A stretch of DNA of 64,000 bases from Isoetes taiwanensis (lineage: Eukaryota; Streptophyta; Lycopodiopsida; Isoetales; Isoetaceae), in the NCBI GenBank assembly GCA_021234155.1, contig JAJEKV010000341.1, positions 238,753 to 302,752 of the forward strand, in the 5' to 3' direction. Positions 1 to 10,461 of this stretch are shown piece by piece. Position 1 is the first letter of the stretch; every line of letters starts with the position of its first letter. The translations under genes and the position numbers were made by a program. A model generated the notes under the pieces. That model was not told where the DNA came from and ran no database searches. It saw only the letters and a program-made list of their open reading frames with translations.

Positions 1-212
1 GAACGAGGTGCACCCTGGGCTACCACAGTTGTCGGATTCGTCGATCCTACGACCCAAATCGTATGTTGGAGCCTCTGGGCACCTCTCGTTTCGCTTATAG
101 TCATTTATGATTAAAGGCGATAAGATTTTGAAATATGAAATACGATTTCTCCTAAGGTTTTGAGGGAATATCGAACCAGTATATGGCTTTGTCTAAGAAT
201 TTAGAATATGAA
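1..212 (+). repeat. Dispersed repeat, copy 1
   Basis: Bases 4-105 and 184-212 closely match, in reverse orientation, 26,460-26,587. The second copy lacks the ~80 bases at 106-183. The copy at 26.5 kb lies directly at the 3' tail of the long LINE, so that LINE probably inserted beside or into a member of this family. No coding potential or terminal structure is visible and the copy may continue left of the window. Confidence 0.7.
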
Positions 213-526
213 ATACGAGGGCTTGAAGGGTAAAAGAATGCTAGGGTGTCTAAAAAAAATGCCCTTACATTATGTATAATGTAGGGCATGTAGGCACCCG
301 TTTTTGTTTTTGTTTTTTTTTTTTTTTTGAATTTTAGTTAGTTGGGATATGTAATCATTAGGAGTAGCCACGTCAGCAATTCAAAATTATGAGTGGTAGT
401 GACAACCGAAACGGACCTTCATTGCGATTTTTCGGAGGGAGATTGTGAAGTGTTTCTGTGTGATCAACGAAGCAATTTGACTGCAATTTGTTCTTCTTCC
501 TCGAAATCCTTGCCCAAATCCAAGCA

Positions 527-3500
527 ATGGACGCCTTTGCCTCTCGGAAGTCACCCAGATTAAATAAGAATTTGAAAACAGTCGATTCTAGCAAGAAAGC
601 CGAAAAAAACAAGAGGAAGGTTCAAGCATTTGAAGAACCAGGGCCAAAAAGAAGAGTTATTTGTGAAGAACCCGCTGTTGTGGAAGCAAAGCATGTAAGA
701 TGTGTCAATGCAGATGAAATTTTTCTAGATTTACAACAGATCATGGACGAGCAGTGGGGGCCTAAAGACATAAGGGGGTTCAAAGAATCTAGCGTGAAGC
801 CAGAGTGGGCCGAGAACTTCTACAAGCATTATGAAATTGTTTTTGGTAAGCGCAAGGTCACCAATCGCCATGTACCTGAGTACTTTGCTCGTGCCTTTGC
901 CCTTCAATTAACAGGTAAAAAGTAGATTGAGATACATTTAAAGTTTTGGCCAAATATTTGGCAAAGGGAGGAGCAACAGAATCTGCTATCACAGAAGAAA
1001 TTGGGACCTCTAAGTCCACATCCAGGGTTCTTAAATTGCAGCAAGGATTTTACAAAGACCTTCAATTTGCATAAACTCTGTTGCAGCAGTGCCATTGACA
1101 GTTAATTAACATCTCTTCCAAGGCTGAAGAACTGAAAAATCAGCAGGCAGAACTACGTGACAACAATTAATGTTTTCAGGAAGAAAGGATGCACATGAAG
1201 AGGACCTATTACAGATTCAACAAGACATTGATAGTGTTCTTGACGACGCTAAGCAGAATAAGAGAGACATCAAGAATGTGCAGCAGAAGGTTGACCTTTT
1301 GATGAGGGATAGAACCAGAAAGGAAGAAATGTTGAAGAGAATTCAGGAACCATTGGAGAAAGCCATTCGGAAAAAGGAGTTATGTGAAAAGAGGATTGCA
1401 GAACTTGAGGAGGCTCATAAAGTTCAGTTTGAGTGCTGCAGATGGCTTGATGATATGCATAAGCATATGATGCATTCTGCAGCAATTCTCCTTTGGCCCA
1501 AAACAAGCTTAATATCTCTCCAGCTGAAAAAAATTCATATCTGTGCATGGATGTGTGTTTTGTAGTAATGGCTTTGCTAATAATGAACTTATCCTAGTTG
1601 CTCCATGCGAACATTTTTCAACATAATAGTTAGAGACTGATATCTGACTGTTATGTGCCGATTTATTTTCAGAGCTTCAAAGTGTCAAAAAAACAACTGA
1701 GCAGAAATTACACCACAGATCAGGTGCGCTTGTTTTGAAATTGTTTTGCATTGTGTCAGAAGAAGCAATTTCTTATTCTTGGTTCGGTTTCCACAGTTTT
1801 GGAGGTTCCAAAAAAAAATTGAGGTGCAAGATGTAGCTGAGGGAAAGAACGCAGTGATTGAAGGAAAAAGTAAACACACTATTCCTACGGTGATACAGGT
1901 TGAGGAAGCTGGCACTTCAAGTGTGCATGGTGACATTTCAGATTATGACGAGGAACTCGAGAGATTGAGAGAGCAGGCTAAGGCCACATCTGGAAAAGTA
2001 AAGGCAGCAGCAGAAAATGTGACTCCAAAGAAGAAGTCCACGCCTAAAAAGGCACAGAAGAAGAAAATTAAACCAGCAGAAACAGGTAAGAAAGCATTTT
2101 ATTTCAGGGTACAGCAGTTGAGAAGTCCATGACATCCATGTTTACAGGTCCTAATCAAGAGGAATCTTCCGAGCGTGAAGATATAGAGCAGGATACTCTT
2201 GTCTTTGTGGCAAATCTTGCTTCTGACATAGTAAAGGAGGTTGAAGTTCATGACAATGAGAAATTAGGAGAGGTTGAAGACGAGGATTCAGGACCTAAGA
2301 AGAATCTGAAAAGTGAGGAAACTGAAAAATACGGGAAGGAAATGGATACTGACTCCGAGAAAACAGTATCAGAACAGCATAAGAATGATCTCTACAGGTA
2401 ACTTGATCTATATATCTTACTTTTTCATTTACATTTAGTATCTAAGTTAAAAACTTTAAAATACTATGGATAGTAGATGAATGTAAATGAATTTGTGTAA
2501 ATGTACTGGTCATTGAATCCAGACTGCAGTTCTGAATACAGGCCATATGATGCTTTGCTCAACCGAATGATGAAGCTGAAGAAGGCAAGAATCCTTCCTG
2601 GATCTTTGCCTGAAATGGAATGTTATTTATTTGAACAAGATGTGCTGGACATGGATGTTGGAAAATTTTCCAACTGGCATGTGGATATATATGCCAGGTA
2701 CTGGATTTTGAACTTATTCATTTGTATGTGTAAGTCAAGTTAGTAATTTCATCTTTTTCAACTTGTTATAGATACATGCAGCTCTGTGTTCCTGCAGATA
2801 AGAAGGCCGACGTCTGGTTCTTCCCACCGGACAGCTTCATGGAATTTGCAGCACACTGCAAGGCAAGCGAAAAAAGATAAATCTATGGCAGCCTCCGAGC
2901 ATGGAAGAGATATTGTAAAGGGAGCTCTTACAGGGATAAATTGGCTCAAGTGCAGATGAATTATGATTCCAATGCTATGTGCTGTTACTGAACATCACAC
3001 TTTGGCCATCTTCAACATGGCACTTACTAAGAGTAAGAACACCATAAATATTCAGATCTTCAATTCTGCCGAGAACATTGACGTTGACATGGTTACACTT
3101 AAGAGGTATTTTGTATTTCACATCCTTTTATTAAAGTATACTGAGTAGATTAGATACCACGTTAGCAGTTTTTTCATTCATTTGCTACAGAGTTGATCTG
3201 GTCTTTTGTAGGCTCCACATCCTCACTATGGCACGTGGTTGTGTCGAGGGTCCCACTTTCTTGAAGCATGGACAAAACCCTTCACCAGTTGTGAAGATTC
3301 ATAAGTGTCCATAGCAGAAAGATGGGGATTCATGTGGCCTCTATGTTACAGCTTATATGCAGAAGTTTGTAGACACAATCTTGTGTGGTAAAACTACCAA
3401 TGTGAGTGTCTCATGCCTTTTGTCTTGCAAACAAATGGTTTTCAATACTTATTACGTAAGTATTGTTGTCACATTTGCAGATTACCCGAAACTGGTTCTT

Positions 3501-3943
3501 GCCAAAGTATGCGGAGGATCGTCGTGATGTTCTCATCCGGGCACTACTTTAGGAGTTAGACCACATTCACATCGCACCCAAAACCATTAGACCACCTGGT
3601 ACTAGTAAATGTGGCTGAGAAAGCCTATCTCCATTGTCACTGCTAAACACTATTTGATTATAAAATATACATTTTTTCATTGAATTTTAATGAATAAAAT
3701 TTCTTTTTATTCAACTCCCTATACTTTATTGATAAATTGCATGTTCTTTCATAGCAGGTGTACAAAAAAGGTTGATAGTGTTTGATATCAATAATGTTTT
3801 GGCAAAACAAATACATAGGACTTTGGTAGCAGATGATCAGCTAGTTGGAAACTATGACATAATAGGCAAGAAAGTGTTGTTTTTAAGGCCCCACCTAGAC
3901 GAGTTCCTCGAATTTGTATTTGAACACTTTGAAGTAGGAATAT
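527..3943 (+). pseudogene. Broken Ulp1 (C48) peptidase / FCP1-like phosphatase gene, 3' end lost
   Basis: A multi-exon + strand gene. The start ATG at 527 opens a basic nuclear-type protein (MDAFASRKSPRLNK); exon 1 ends about 913 at a GT. Later exons are coiled-coil (about 1186-1500) and lysine/glutamate-rich (1809-2091, 2150-2398). Exons at 2521-2698 and 2770-2860 run into a Ulp1-type cysteine peptidase region: a catalytic-His-like HHTLAIF (about 2990), IFNS where the family has an Asp, and Q-x5-DSCG with the catalytic Cys (about 3315-3345). After a further intron, 3761-3943 encodes LIVFDINNVL and RPHLDEFLEF, matching the start of FCP1/NIF-type HAD phosphatases. The frame is broken by a shift in an A-run near 2872 and stops near 2957, 3313 and 3551; the phosphatase ends at 3943 where a transposon-like terminus begins. 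The catalytic Asp is replaced by Asn. Domain calls rest on motif recognition; whether the two domains ever formed one protein is inferred from frame and splice sites. Confidence 0.6.
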
Positions 3944-5250
3944 CACAAGGCACCCAAAATTAAAACACTACATGGTTTTTCCTATGGTTATGACTATAAA
4001 ACCATTCTACAAAACCAATGGGTGTTTGGGGGTTAATTTCATTAAAAACCATATGTGGCTAAGCTACTTGGGTTTTCTTGTAGGATTTGTTAAAGTGGTA
4101 TTATGGCATGGTAATTGCAAATGGCTATTATGTAGTGTTTATCAAAGTGGTATTATATGTTGGTAAATGGTATGGTATATATATAATGTTTTAAGAGCAC
4201 GGTTTGTCAATGTGGTATAACGTGATGGCTCTCGACATGGTTTAATGTAGTGCTCTTTTCATGTGATTTTAATGTGGTGGCTATTGTGGTAAAAGTAGCA
4301 TGGCTAATTTTCATGGTAAATGCACACGGTTTTCAATGTGTTATATGCAATAAAGCAACAGTATTTAATCGATCAAAGTGTTTCGGTTATTGTCGTAAGC
4401 ACTGTTATGTTTATCAAACTTAGATGTAATTCTTTTTTTCCTAAATGTCCGTGGTTTTGTAACCCATTACGCCTATTGTTATCATTTATAAACTAGTATC
4501 GATTATTATCTTAAGCACTGATATGTTTATCAAACTTAGATGTAACAGTGTTTTTCCTAAATGCGCATGGTTTTGTAATAAACTAGTAACGTTATCTAGT
4601 TTAAAGCATTTGAAGTTACTAGTCTAAAGCATTTCAATTACTCCATAGAAACCATGGCGATCTTTTTCACTCAAGGTGTACTTGTAAGGTTGACAAACCA
4701 CTAACGATTTCTAGTCTTAAGCTTCTTAGGTTACTGCATAGAAAGAATGGCGATCTTTTCGCTGAAGTTCTTACATGGCTCTAAAAGAAAAACAATATAT
4801 TGAACATTTGAAAACATGTATTGCTTTTTCAACAATGTCCATATATATATTTATTTTAAATTCTTCTAATGTATTTTCTTGGTTTTACATGTATTAAATT
4901 TTCACGGCTTCAACATTTCTTTTTGAGTTTTTAATCTTGATTTATTTGTGCTTTGCTTATGCTTTAAGAAAGCCAATTTTGGGAATTGAACCCAAATAGT
5001 CCATTTGAGCATAAGATAAGTCCATGCATAAAATACCAACATTTGATAATCTTACTAAAACAAAAACACGAGGCATCATCCAGTCTGCAAAAAGCATAAA
5101 CGAGTTGGGAAAGAATGGGAAAGAACATCGTCAAGATCATTTCTGGGCTATAAATTTTTAACTTTTATTTATCAACCACTAAAGAGGAGAAATACCATAA
5201 TATCTTGTTCTTACAAACAGACTCAAAACCATGTGATCATATATTTGCCT
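3944..5250 (+). mobile_element. Left end of a CACTA-type element, right end not found
   Basis: The sequence begins CACAAGGCACCCAAAA, 15 of 16 bases identical to the terminal inverted repeat of the 15-kb CACTA element at 34,655. It interrupts the FCP1-like reading frame exactly here. The following ~400 bases carry many copies of a short GTGGTATTAT-like motif, as expected for subterminal repeats, and 4384-4475 is repeated at 4499-4592 (period about 115). I found no matching right terminus, so the element is either truncated or overwritten by the LINE scrap from 5290. No coding sequence is seen here. Confidence 0.5.
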
Positions 5251-5289
5251 AGCTTAATCGAGGATGCAAAATAAGGAAACGCAGAAGCT

Positions 5290-5505
5290 CTCTCGCAGCT
5301 TTTTCAGGTGGCAGTTGCTGACAGTGTGGTGCAAGGTCTCCGCATGGATGATGGGTCGCAACAGGTTTGCAGTCAATTTGCGAATGATACATTCCTCTTT
5401 CTTCATGCAGATGAGTCCAATCTCCAGGCAGCCAAGAATATTTTGGATGCCTTTTCTTTAGCTTCGGGATGCTTGCTTAACTGGTCAAACTTATTTTGCG
5501 AGAGC
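5290..5505 (+). mobile_element. LINE reverse transcriptase fragment
   Basis: The frame from 5308 gives an RT palm fragment: QFANDTFLFL, in the position of the QFADDTLLFL catalytic motif, followed by a SGCLLNWS-like segment typical of plant LINE RTs. The second catalytic Asp is Asn, so the enzyme is dead. Nothing of the 5' or 3' LINE parts adjoins it. Between 5537 and 5779 there is an 80-codon open frame that I do not recognise. Confidence 0.65.
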
Positions 5506-5825
5506 ATGGCAACGGAATGAAGAGGAGATTATCATTTTGGGGTTCACAAAAATATATTTGGATTATCTTAATGGAGTAAAAGCCCTTATGCATGAAGGGA
5601 AATCTTATGATTTCAATATTAGAGCAGTTAATGGAACTGAGATGGATTTGGTGACTATTGCTGCAAGCGAATTTGGAGCATCAGTAGCAGAGAAAACTCG
5701 GTGCTTTTGTGGAGAATGCTCGAAGTATATGGACCAACTTGTTGTGAACGAGTTCGAATTATTGGAGAAACTTCTATGATCCTTTGGGGATTATGGAATA
5801 ATAAGGGTGACTGCTGGGTTGTCAT

Positions 5826-5906
5826 GGAAAAGCTTGTCATGGAGACAAGTAGTTTATCGTGGAGACGAATTGTCATGGAGACAAATAGCTTGTCATGGAG
5901 ACAAGT
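5826..5906 (+). repeat. Minisatellite of GTCATGGAGACAA-type units
   Basis: Four imperfect copies of a roughly 20-base unit. The core CTTGTCATGGAGACAAG is itself partly palindromic. It keeps an open frame on both strands, which is a by-product of the repeat. Confidence 0.65.
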
Positions 5907-6358
5907 AAACCATTGCTGCAAAACATTGAGCTCTGCTTTGTCATTATAGCCAAACTACCCGCCATAACCTCTTGCCATCTCTAGAAGTTCACCTTGGTCA
6001 TTTGAGCCTGTGTAAATTTCAACCTTTAAGCCTGAGTATGGAAAACCACAAAAGCATCCTGCTTGGGATTGCGGAGTCAGATCGTGGTGATCTGAGAGAC
6101 TGATTGGCTGTGGGGGCCATTTATATAAATATTTGACTTGGGAAGTCATCTATATTAACACTTGACCTTATTTGCAGGTTTGCTTAGTGTTAAACATTGG
6201 GGAGGAAACTTTATGTAGAAGTTGTCAAGGATATGGACGCAAAATTTGGATGCGGAATCTCAAATTGTTTCCTATGGAACAGGCTTATGGGTAAAGTTCC
6301 TAAGTTGAATTTCTTTATTTGGAATAAAGAATAGATACGTTGTGTATACCCATGGTAG

Positions 6359-6900
6359 ACTAGCACTACGATTGCAACATAGTAGGCTTGAACATGGTAT
6401 ACTAGATAGGGAATGCCTCTTGGTAGACTAGTGATTGTGTCTGCAGCACAATCGGCTTGAACAAGAGAGCATAAGATGTATACTTTTGAAAACTAGTAAT
6501 TGTGATTGCAACACAATTGGCTTGACAAAAGTTGCATCTGTATCTTGGAGATACACTATGATCGTGGTGGCGACACAATCAAGTAGTACCCGGAGGAATA
6601 CGAAGATAATAACGTACCATGGAGGTACAAGGGATATATCGTATTGTGGAAAGTACGGATATCCAGAAACTACTTTTGGAGTTTTGCGGGGATTATAAAA
6701 CTTTCGGACCGGTGATGACCATGGAAGATCCATCTTGAGAAGGGATGGATTGAAATGGAGCATATCTTGGATGATGTGGGGTGATCCTTCTTGAGAAGGG
6801 ATGGACTGAAATGGCGTATCTTGGACGATCGCGGACGATCTATCTTGAGAAGGGATGGATTGATACGGAGCAAGCGGGGAGTGGTCCCCGGCGAATGGGT
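6359..6900 (+). repeat. Two adjoining minisatellites (65-68 bp and 55 bp units)
   Basis: Units starting ACTAG at 6359, 6427 and 6492, with a weaker fourth near 6559, share an ATTGTG...GCAACACAAT...GGCTTGA core. A second array has CTTGAGAAGGGATGGA at 6734, 6789 and 6844. No gene is evident; such arrays are common in LTR-element ends, but no paired LTR was found. Confidence 0.6.
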
Positions 6901-7161
6901 TATTGGAATTATGGCAAATACTATGTAAATGTTATTCCTAAGGCCACCTAATAATATAAAGGAGCATAGGATAACATAGCATTTGGATGTGAAGAACCAT
7001 TGATATTTATGGAAGGGGTCGAGGCACTATCATTGGGATAGTTATTGGTTGAGAAAAAGATCATAGATAATGTCCCATATGATAAGTCATATAATCTAAT
7101 TAAAGGCAAGGAGATATTTTGAGAAAAAAGGCAACTGCCTGCTAAAAAAGTCTAAAGTCGC

Positions 7162-7182
7162 AGAGAGATCTATAAATAGAAC
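7162..7182 (+). promoter_or_regulatory. TATA-like box, possibly of a solo LTR
   Basis: TATAAATAGA at 7171 lies in a gene-free stretch (6900-7640). The setting looks like LTR promoter DNA, but no second LTR copy or boundary was found, so this is weak. Confidence 0.2.
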
Positions 7183-7748
7183 CAAAAGTTCAGTTGGACA
7201 TATAATCTCTGCAACTAGAACTCCGATTGAAGCGACCTTTAGCTCGTCGGAACTGGCTCGGAGTCTAGTTTTTGAATTAAAGTGGCACATTCCATAGTTC
7301 ATCCGTATGAGAGAGTAATAGCCGAAAATGTGACAAGGGGTCACAGATCACTGCCATAGCGACACCACAGATCTGCAATTGTTTTTATGATGTGTGACTA
7401 CTTGGAGTAGCTAGATTAGTCTAGATTAGTCTGGAAGACCAATAAGCCAAATGCCAGAGCTTTGTATTTGCCATAGAGCACTTGTGTTTTGCCATAACCC
7501 AGTGGATCCGGTTGGGTGGTTAATGGTGCTGCCATATCATTTGTGCATGAACAAAGTTTCTTTAGTCTAGTGATCTATTATTTTAGTAAAGTTCTATGAT
7601 TCTGTGTTGCTACAACTTCCCAAATATACATGAATTGTATCAAATGATAGTTCTAGCTTCATGGGAACTGGCATGTTGGGCCTCCATCAATAAGCCCTAA
7701 GATCATCAACAAGGAAACAAAGCACGAAATTTCAAAAGGGAGGTGAAC

Positions 7749-8509
7749 ATGGTTCAAGTTTGACGGGCACCTCCTAATTTTCCAATGACAGGCACTTTTT
7801 TTTGGTCTTTCATATGACAGAATATTGATCAATTTGAACCTTTCAACTGACATACAAAACTTTTAATTGACAGAAGACCGTTTTTCAATTATAAACTTAG
7901 AACAAAACGTTAAGTTACATAGTAGTAACTACTAATATAAACATAAAGTTAAAAAGTTAAGAGTAGCATCAACAACATAATTCAAGAGTCATCAAGAGAC
8001 ATTGCTGCTCTTCTATGTTTATCTTCATTACAAGCATCAAAGCATGCTTTCCAATCCACGTGTTCAAATGGTTTACTCCACATGGAAACCATCATAGTAG
8101 CATCCAACGTTTCCAGGTTCATGCGGGCCCTCAACCACTCTTGACATTATTTTGGAGGGAGATACCCCTCTCCATATGTTGTGCTTCCTGAAATAACCAT
8201 GCAACACTGCCATAGACTCATAATGTAGGAAGAATCGGGAATGTAGAAGTTAAAAAATAAAATAAAATAAAAATACGGTAAGATACGTTAACTCGATATG
8301 CCTATAAAATAACCCTAGTACTTTTATAAAAATGAAGGGCAGATTTATATTTGCGACCTTTCAAATGACATACACATTTTTTTTGCCTTTCTATATGACA
8401 GGCAAATTGATATTTGTTACCCTTCATATGCAGGGCAATTTTTTTTGCTGCCTGTTTTGACGGGCAAAAAAGCCAAAAACAGGCGTGAAAGCCGTCAAAC
8501 TTGAACCCT
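7749..8509. mobile_element. Mutator-type non-autonomous element (MITE), 761 bp
   Basis: The ends are inverted repeats: left ATGGTTCAAGTTTGACGG, right (reverse complement) AGGGTTCAAGTTTGACGG, 17 of 18 identical. They are flanked by a perfect 10-bp direct repeat GGAGGTGAAC at 7739-7748 and 8510-8519. A 9-11 bp target duplication is the mark of the Mutator superfamily. The interior is AT-rich, contains several copies of a TATGACAGGCA-like motif near both ends, and encodes nothing recognisable, so it would need a transposase in trans. Confidence 0.85.
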
Positions 8510-8622
8510 GGAGGTGAACTAAGAAGTATATGTACGTATGAAATGATTCTGATTGCAAACAAGGGGGAGATTGCTTTACAAAGATATTTCTCCATTTCTA
8601 TTTCTCTATTTCAGAATGGTCT

Positions 8623-9010
8623 AAGCATGGTGTCACTTAGACGCAACCCTTTTCGATGTCAGATCTGTGGTTAATATCCAAATTTATTCTGTAGTATTGT
8701 TGCAAACTCAGGCCAGTGGAAGTGCATCTTTTATAACACCATCAACTCCAGTGATGGTGAATATAGAGCAACAAGCAAAAGATGACCTTCATAATTGGAT
8801 ACATCATGTTACTTATGATGGACTACGTTGATGCTGCGACATGGCGCCCTGGGTTTGTGCCAGTTGCACATTCTACAATGGCAGCACCAGTTATCATTGT
8901 CATAGATGACGGCTTGGATGATCCTCATCTACAACATTTGCAAAGCTCTTTGCACTCATTCTTGTCTGTGTCAGAGGGCCTAGCACCTATGGTCTTGGTT
9001 CAGTCCCTAG
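8623..9010 (+). pseudogene. Sec23/Sec24-family gene fragment (At2g27460-like)
   Basis: An AG acceptor at 8621-8622 is followed by coding sequence resembling the zinc-finger and trunk start of a plant Sec23-like protein. FRCQICG (about 8648) and SGQWKC (8712) match the zinc-binding region; after a frameshift near 8780 come RPGFVPVAHS and PHLQHLQSSLHSFL (about 8840-8965), which I recall as near-identical to the Arabidopsis At2g27460-type Sec23/Sec24 protein of COPII coats. There is a stop right after CQICG, two finger cysteines are replaced (the CIFYNT segment), and homology ends near 9000. The preserved acceptor means it derives from genomic DNA, not from a processed transcript. It lies 113 bases right of the Mutator-type element. 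Confidence 0.7.
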
Positions 9011-9039
9011 TTATACTCATCCAAATTAAGCATATTTAG

Positions 9040-9660
9040 AAGCGCATGATGTTTCTAAGAGATAGATAGTGTTGATGCTTTACAACAGTTAACAAAGTAG
9101 GTTTACTCATCTTTAAAACATGCTTCAAAGACTTGGCTCGGCTAAGCAGCCTACTGCCCATTGTGGATCAAGATATAAATTTATATGACTATTTGTGAGC
9201 TAAGCTGGAGTAAGCAGCTTGTTGCCCTCTATTGCAAGGATGTAAAGTTGTAAGTTTAAGAGTACCCTTTGTGTTGATGTGGAGCAGAATTACAGGAATT
9301 TGCATTCAATATTTGGGTTTGTGACTATTCTCAAAACAAAAGCCTATTAAATCCATTGCACCTCTTTATAGGAGCAATTTATTTCACTACTTGCATTTCT
9401 TAGTACAATCAAGTTCAATTTAACATTTGTTTGTTGCACATGTTGGAACTATTTCATCCTAGTGTCATATAATACTATTCATCTCTCATCTATATTATCA
9501 TGTGATTTACACATTATACATTATATTAATGTGTTTTTAGTTTAGATATGAAATAAAAACAACGAGAGTAAGTTCTATAATGATGTTCTTTTTTATAAGT
9601 GCATAAATCATATATTATATCATGATCTTTATACTCATCATCCAAAAAAAAAAAAAAAGA
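9040..9660. other. Non-coding stretch
   Basis: AT-rich DNA without a supported gene; ends in a short A-run at 9644-9658 just before the MITE. Confidence 0.5.
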
Positions 9661-9668
9661 GACCATTA

Positions 9669-10007
9669 ACACAATTAAAGTTAAATCTCCCTTAAATCCC
9701 CTTTGGTTCGTGTGCATAATCACACGGAAGTAATGTAGGGCAGCGAGAGCCCCTAAAATTGTATAATAAATACACAAAATTAGCACTATTTAGTACATTG
9801 CCTCAAAGTTTATAGCATTTTGTAAACTTTGTTATATAGTATATTGAAACTTGTACAAGCATACCCCACAAATAAGGATTGCAGTCTACATTGAGGAACA
9901 AAGGGCAAATATGCCCATTCGACAGCTCTTGATGCTTGAAGTCACCTCCCATGTGAATATGCACCAAACCCAAAGGGGGTTTCAGGGGGATTTTGATTTA
10001 ATTGTGT
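9669..10007 (-). mobile_element. Long-TIR MITE, copy A
   Basis: Arms of about 65-75 bases in inverted order: 9671-9745 (CCCTTAAATCCCCTTTGG core) and the reverse complement of about 9925-10,007. The whole unit is related to 14,235-14,585 but lies in the opposite orientation, as shown by the asymmetric centre (the GTGGGGTATGC segment). It carries no transposase. The exact ends and target duplication are not certain. Confidence 0.65.
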
Positions 10008-10461
10008 GGGATATGCAAATTCAGAGTCATGCATACTTTTTCCTTTTTAATTTAAAAAATGTCAATGGAGGTTCTAATGCACATGAGACAATGACTCACA
10101 TTCCAGTACTTGTAGTAAAGCCAAGTAATGTCATTTTACTATTTTCTTATCAATATATAATAACTAAAGATAATAATATGTGTAGATATTGTATTGAAGA
10201 TGACAAGTGGGTTTATCTTGACCTTTATCAAAGAGCATGATTGATGTTTTATCAACTAACAATGTCTAACATTGCCAATATCAAAATAATAGGATGCTAG
10301 TTGGCAAGCTCCAATTTTTATAGATTTTTTTTTTTTTCTAGAATGCGAAATTCATTGTTATTTGTTGCCAAGTCATGTCTACGTAATTGTCATATTAAAC
10401 TCAAAGCCACAGACTTTTTCCAAGTAGTAGTCATAATTGTTCGCTGCTTCTTGTAAAAAAT

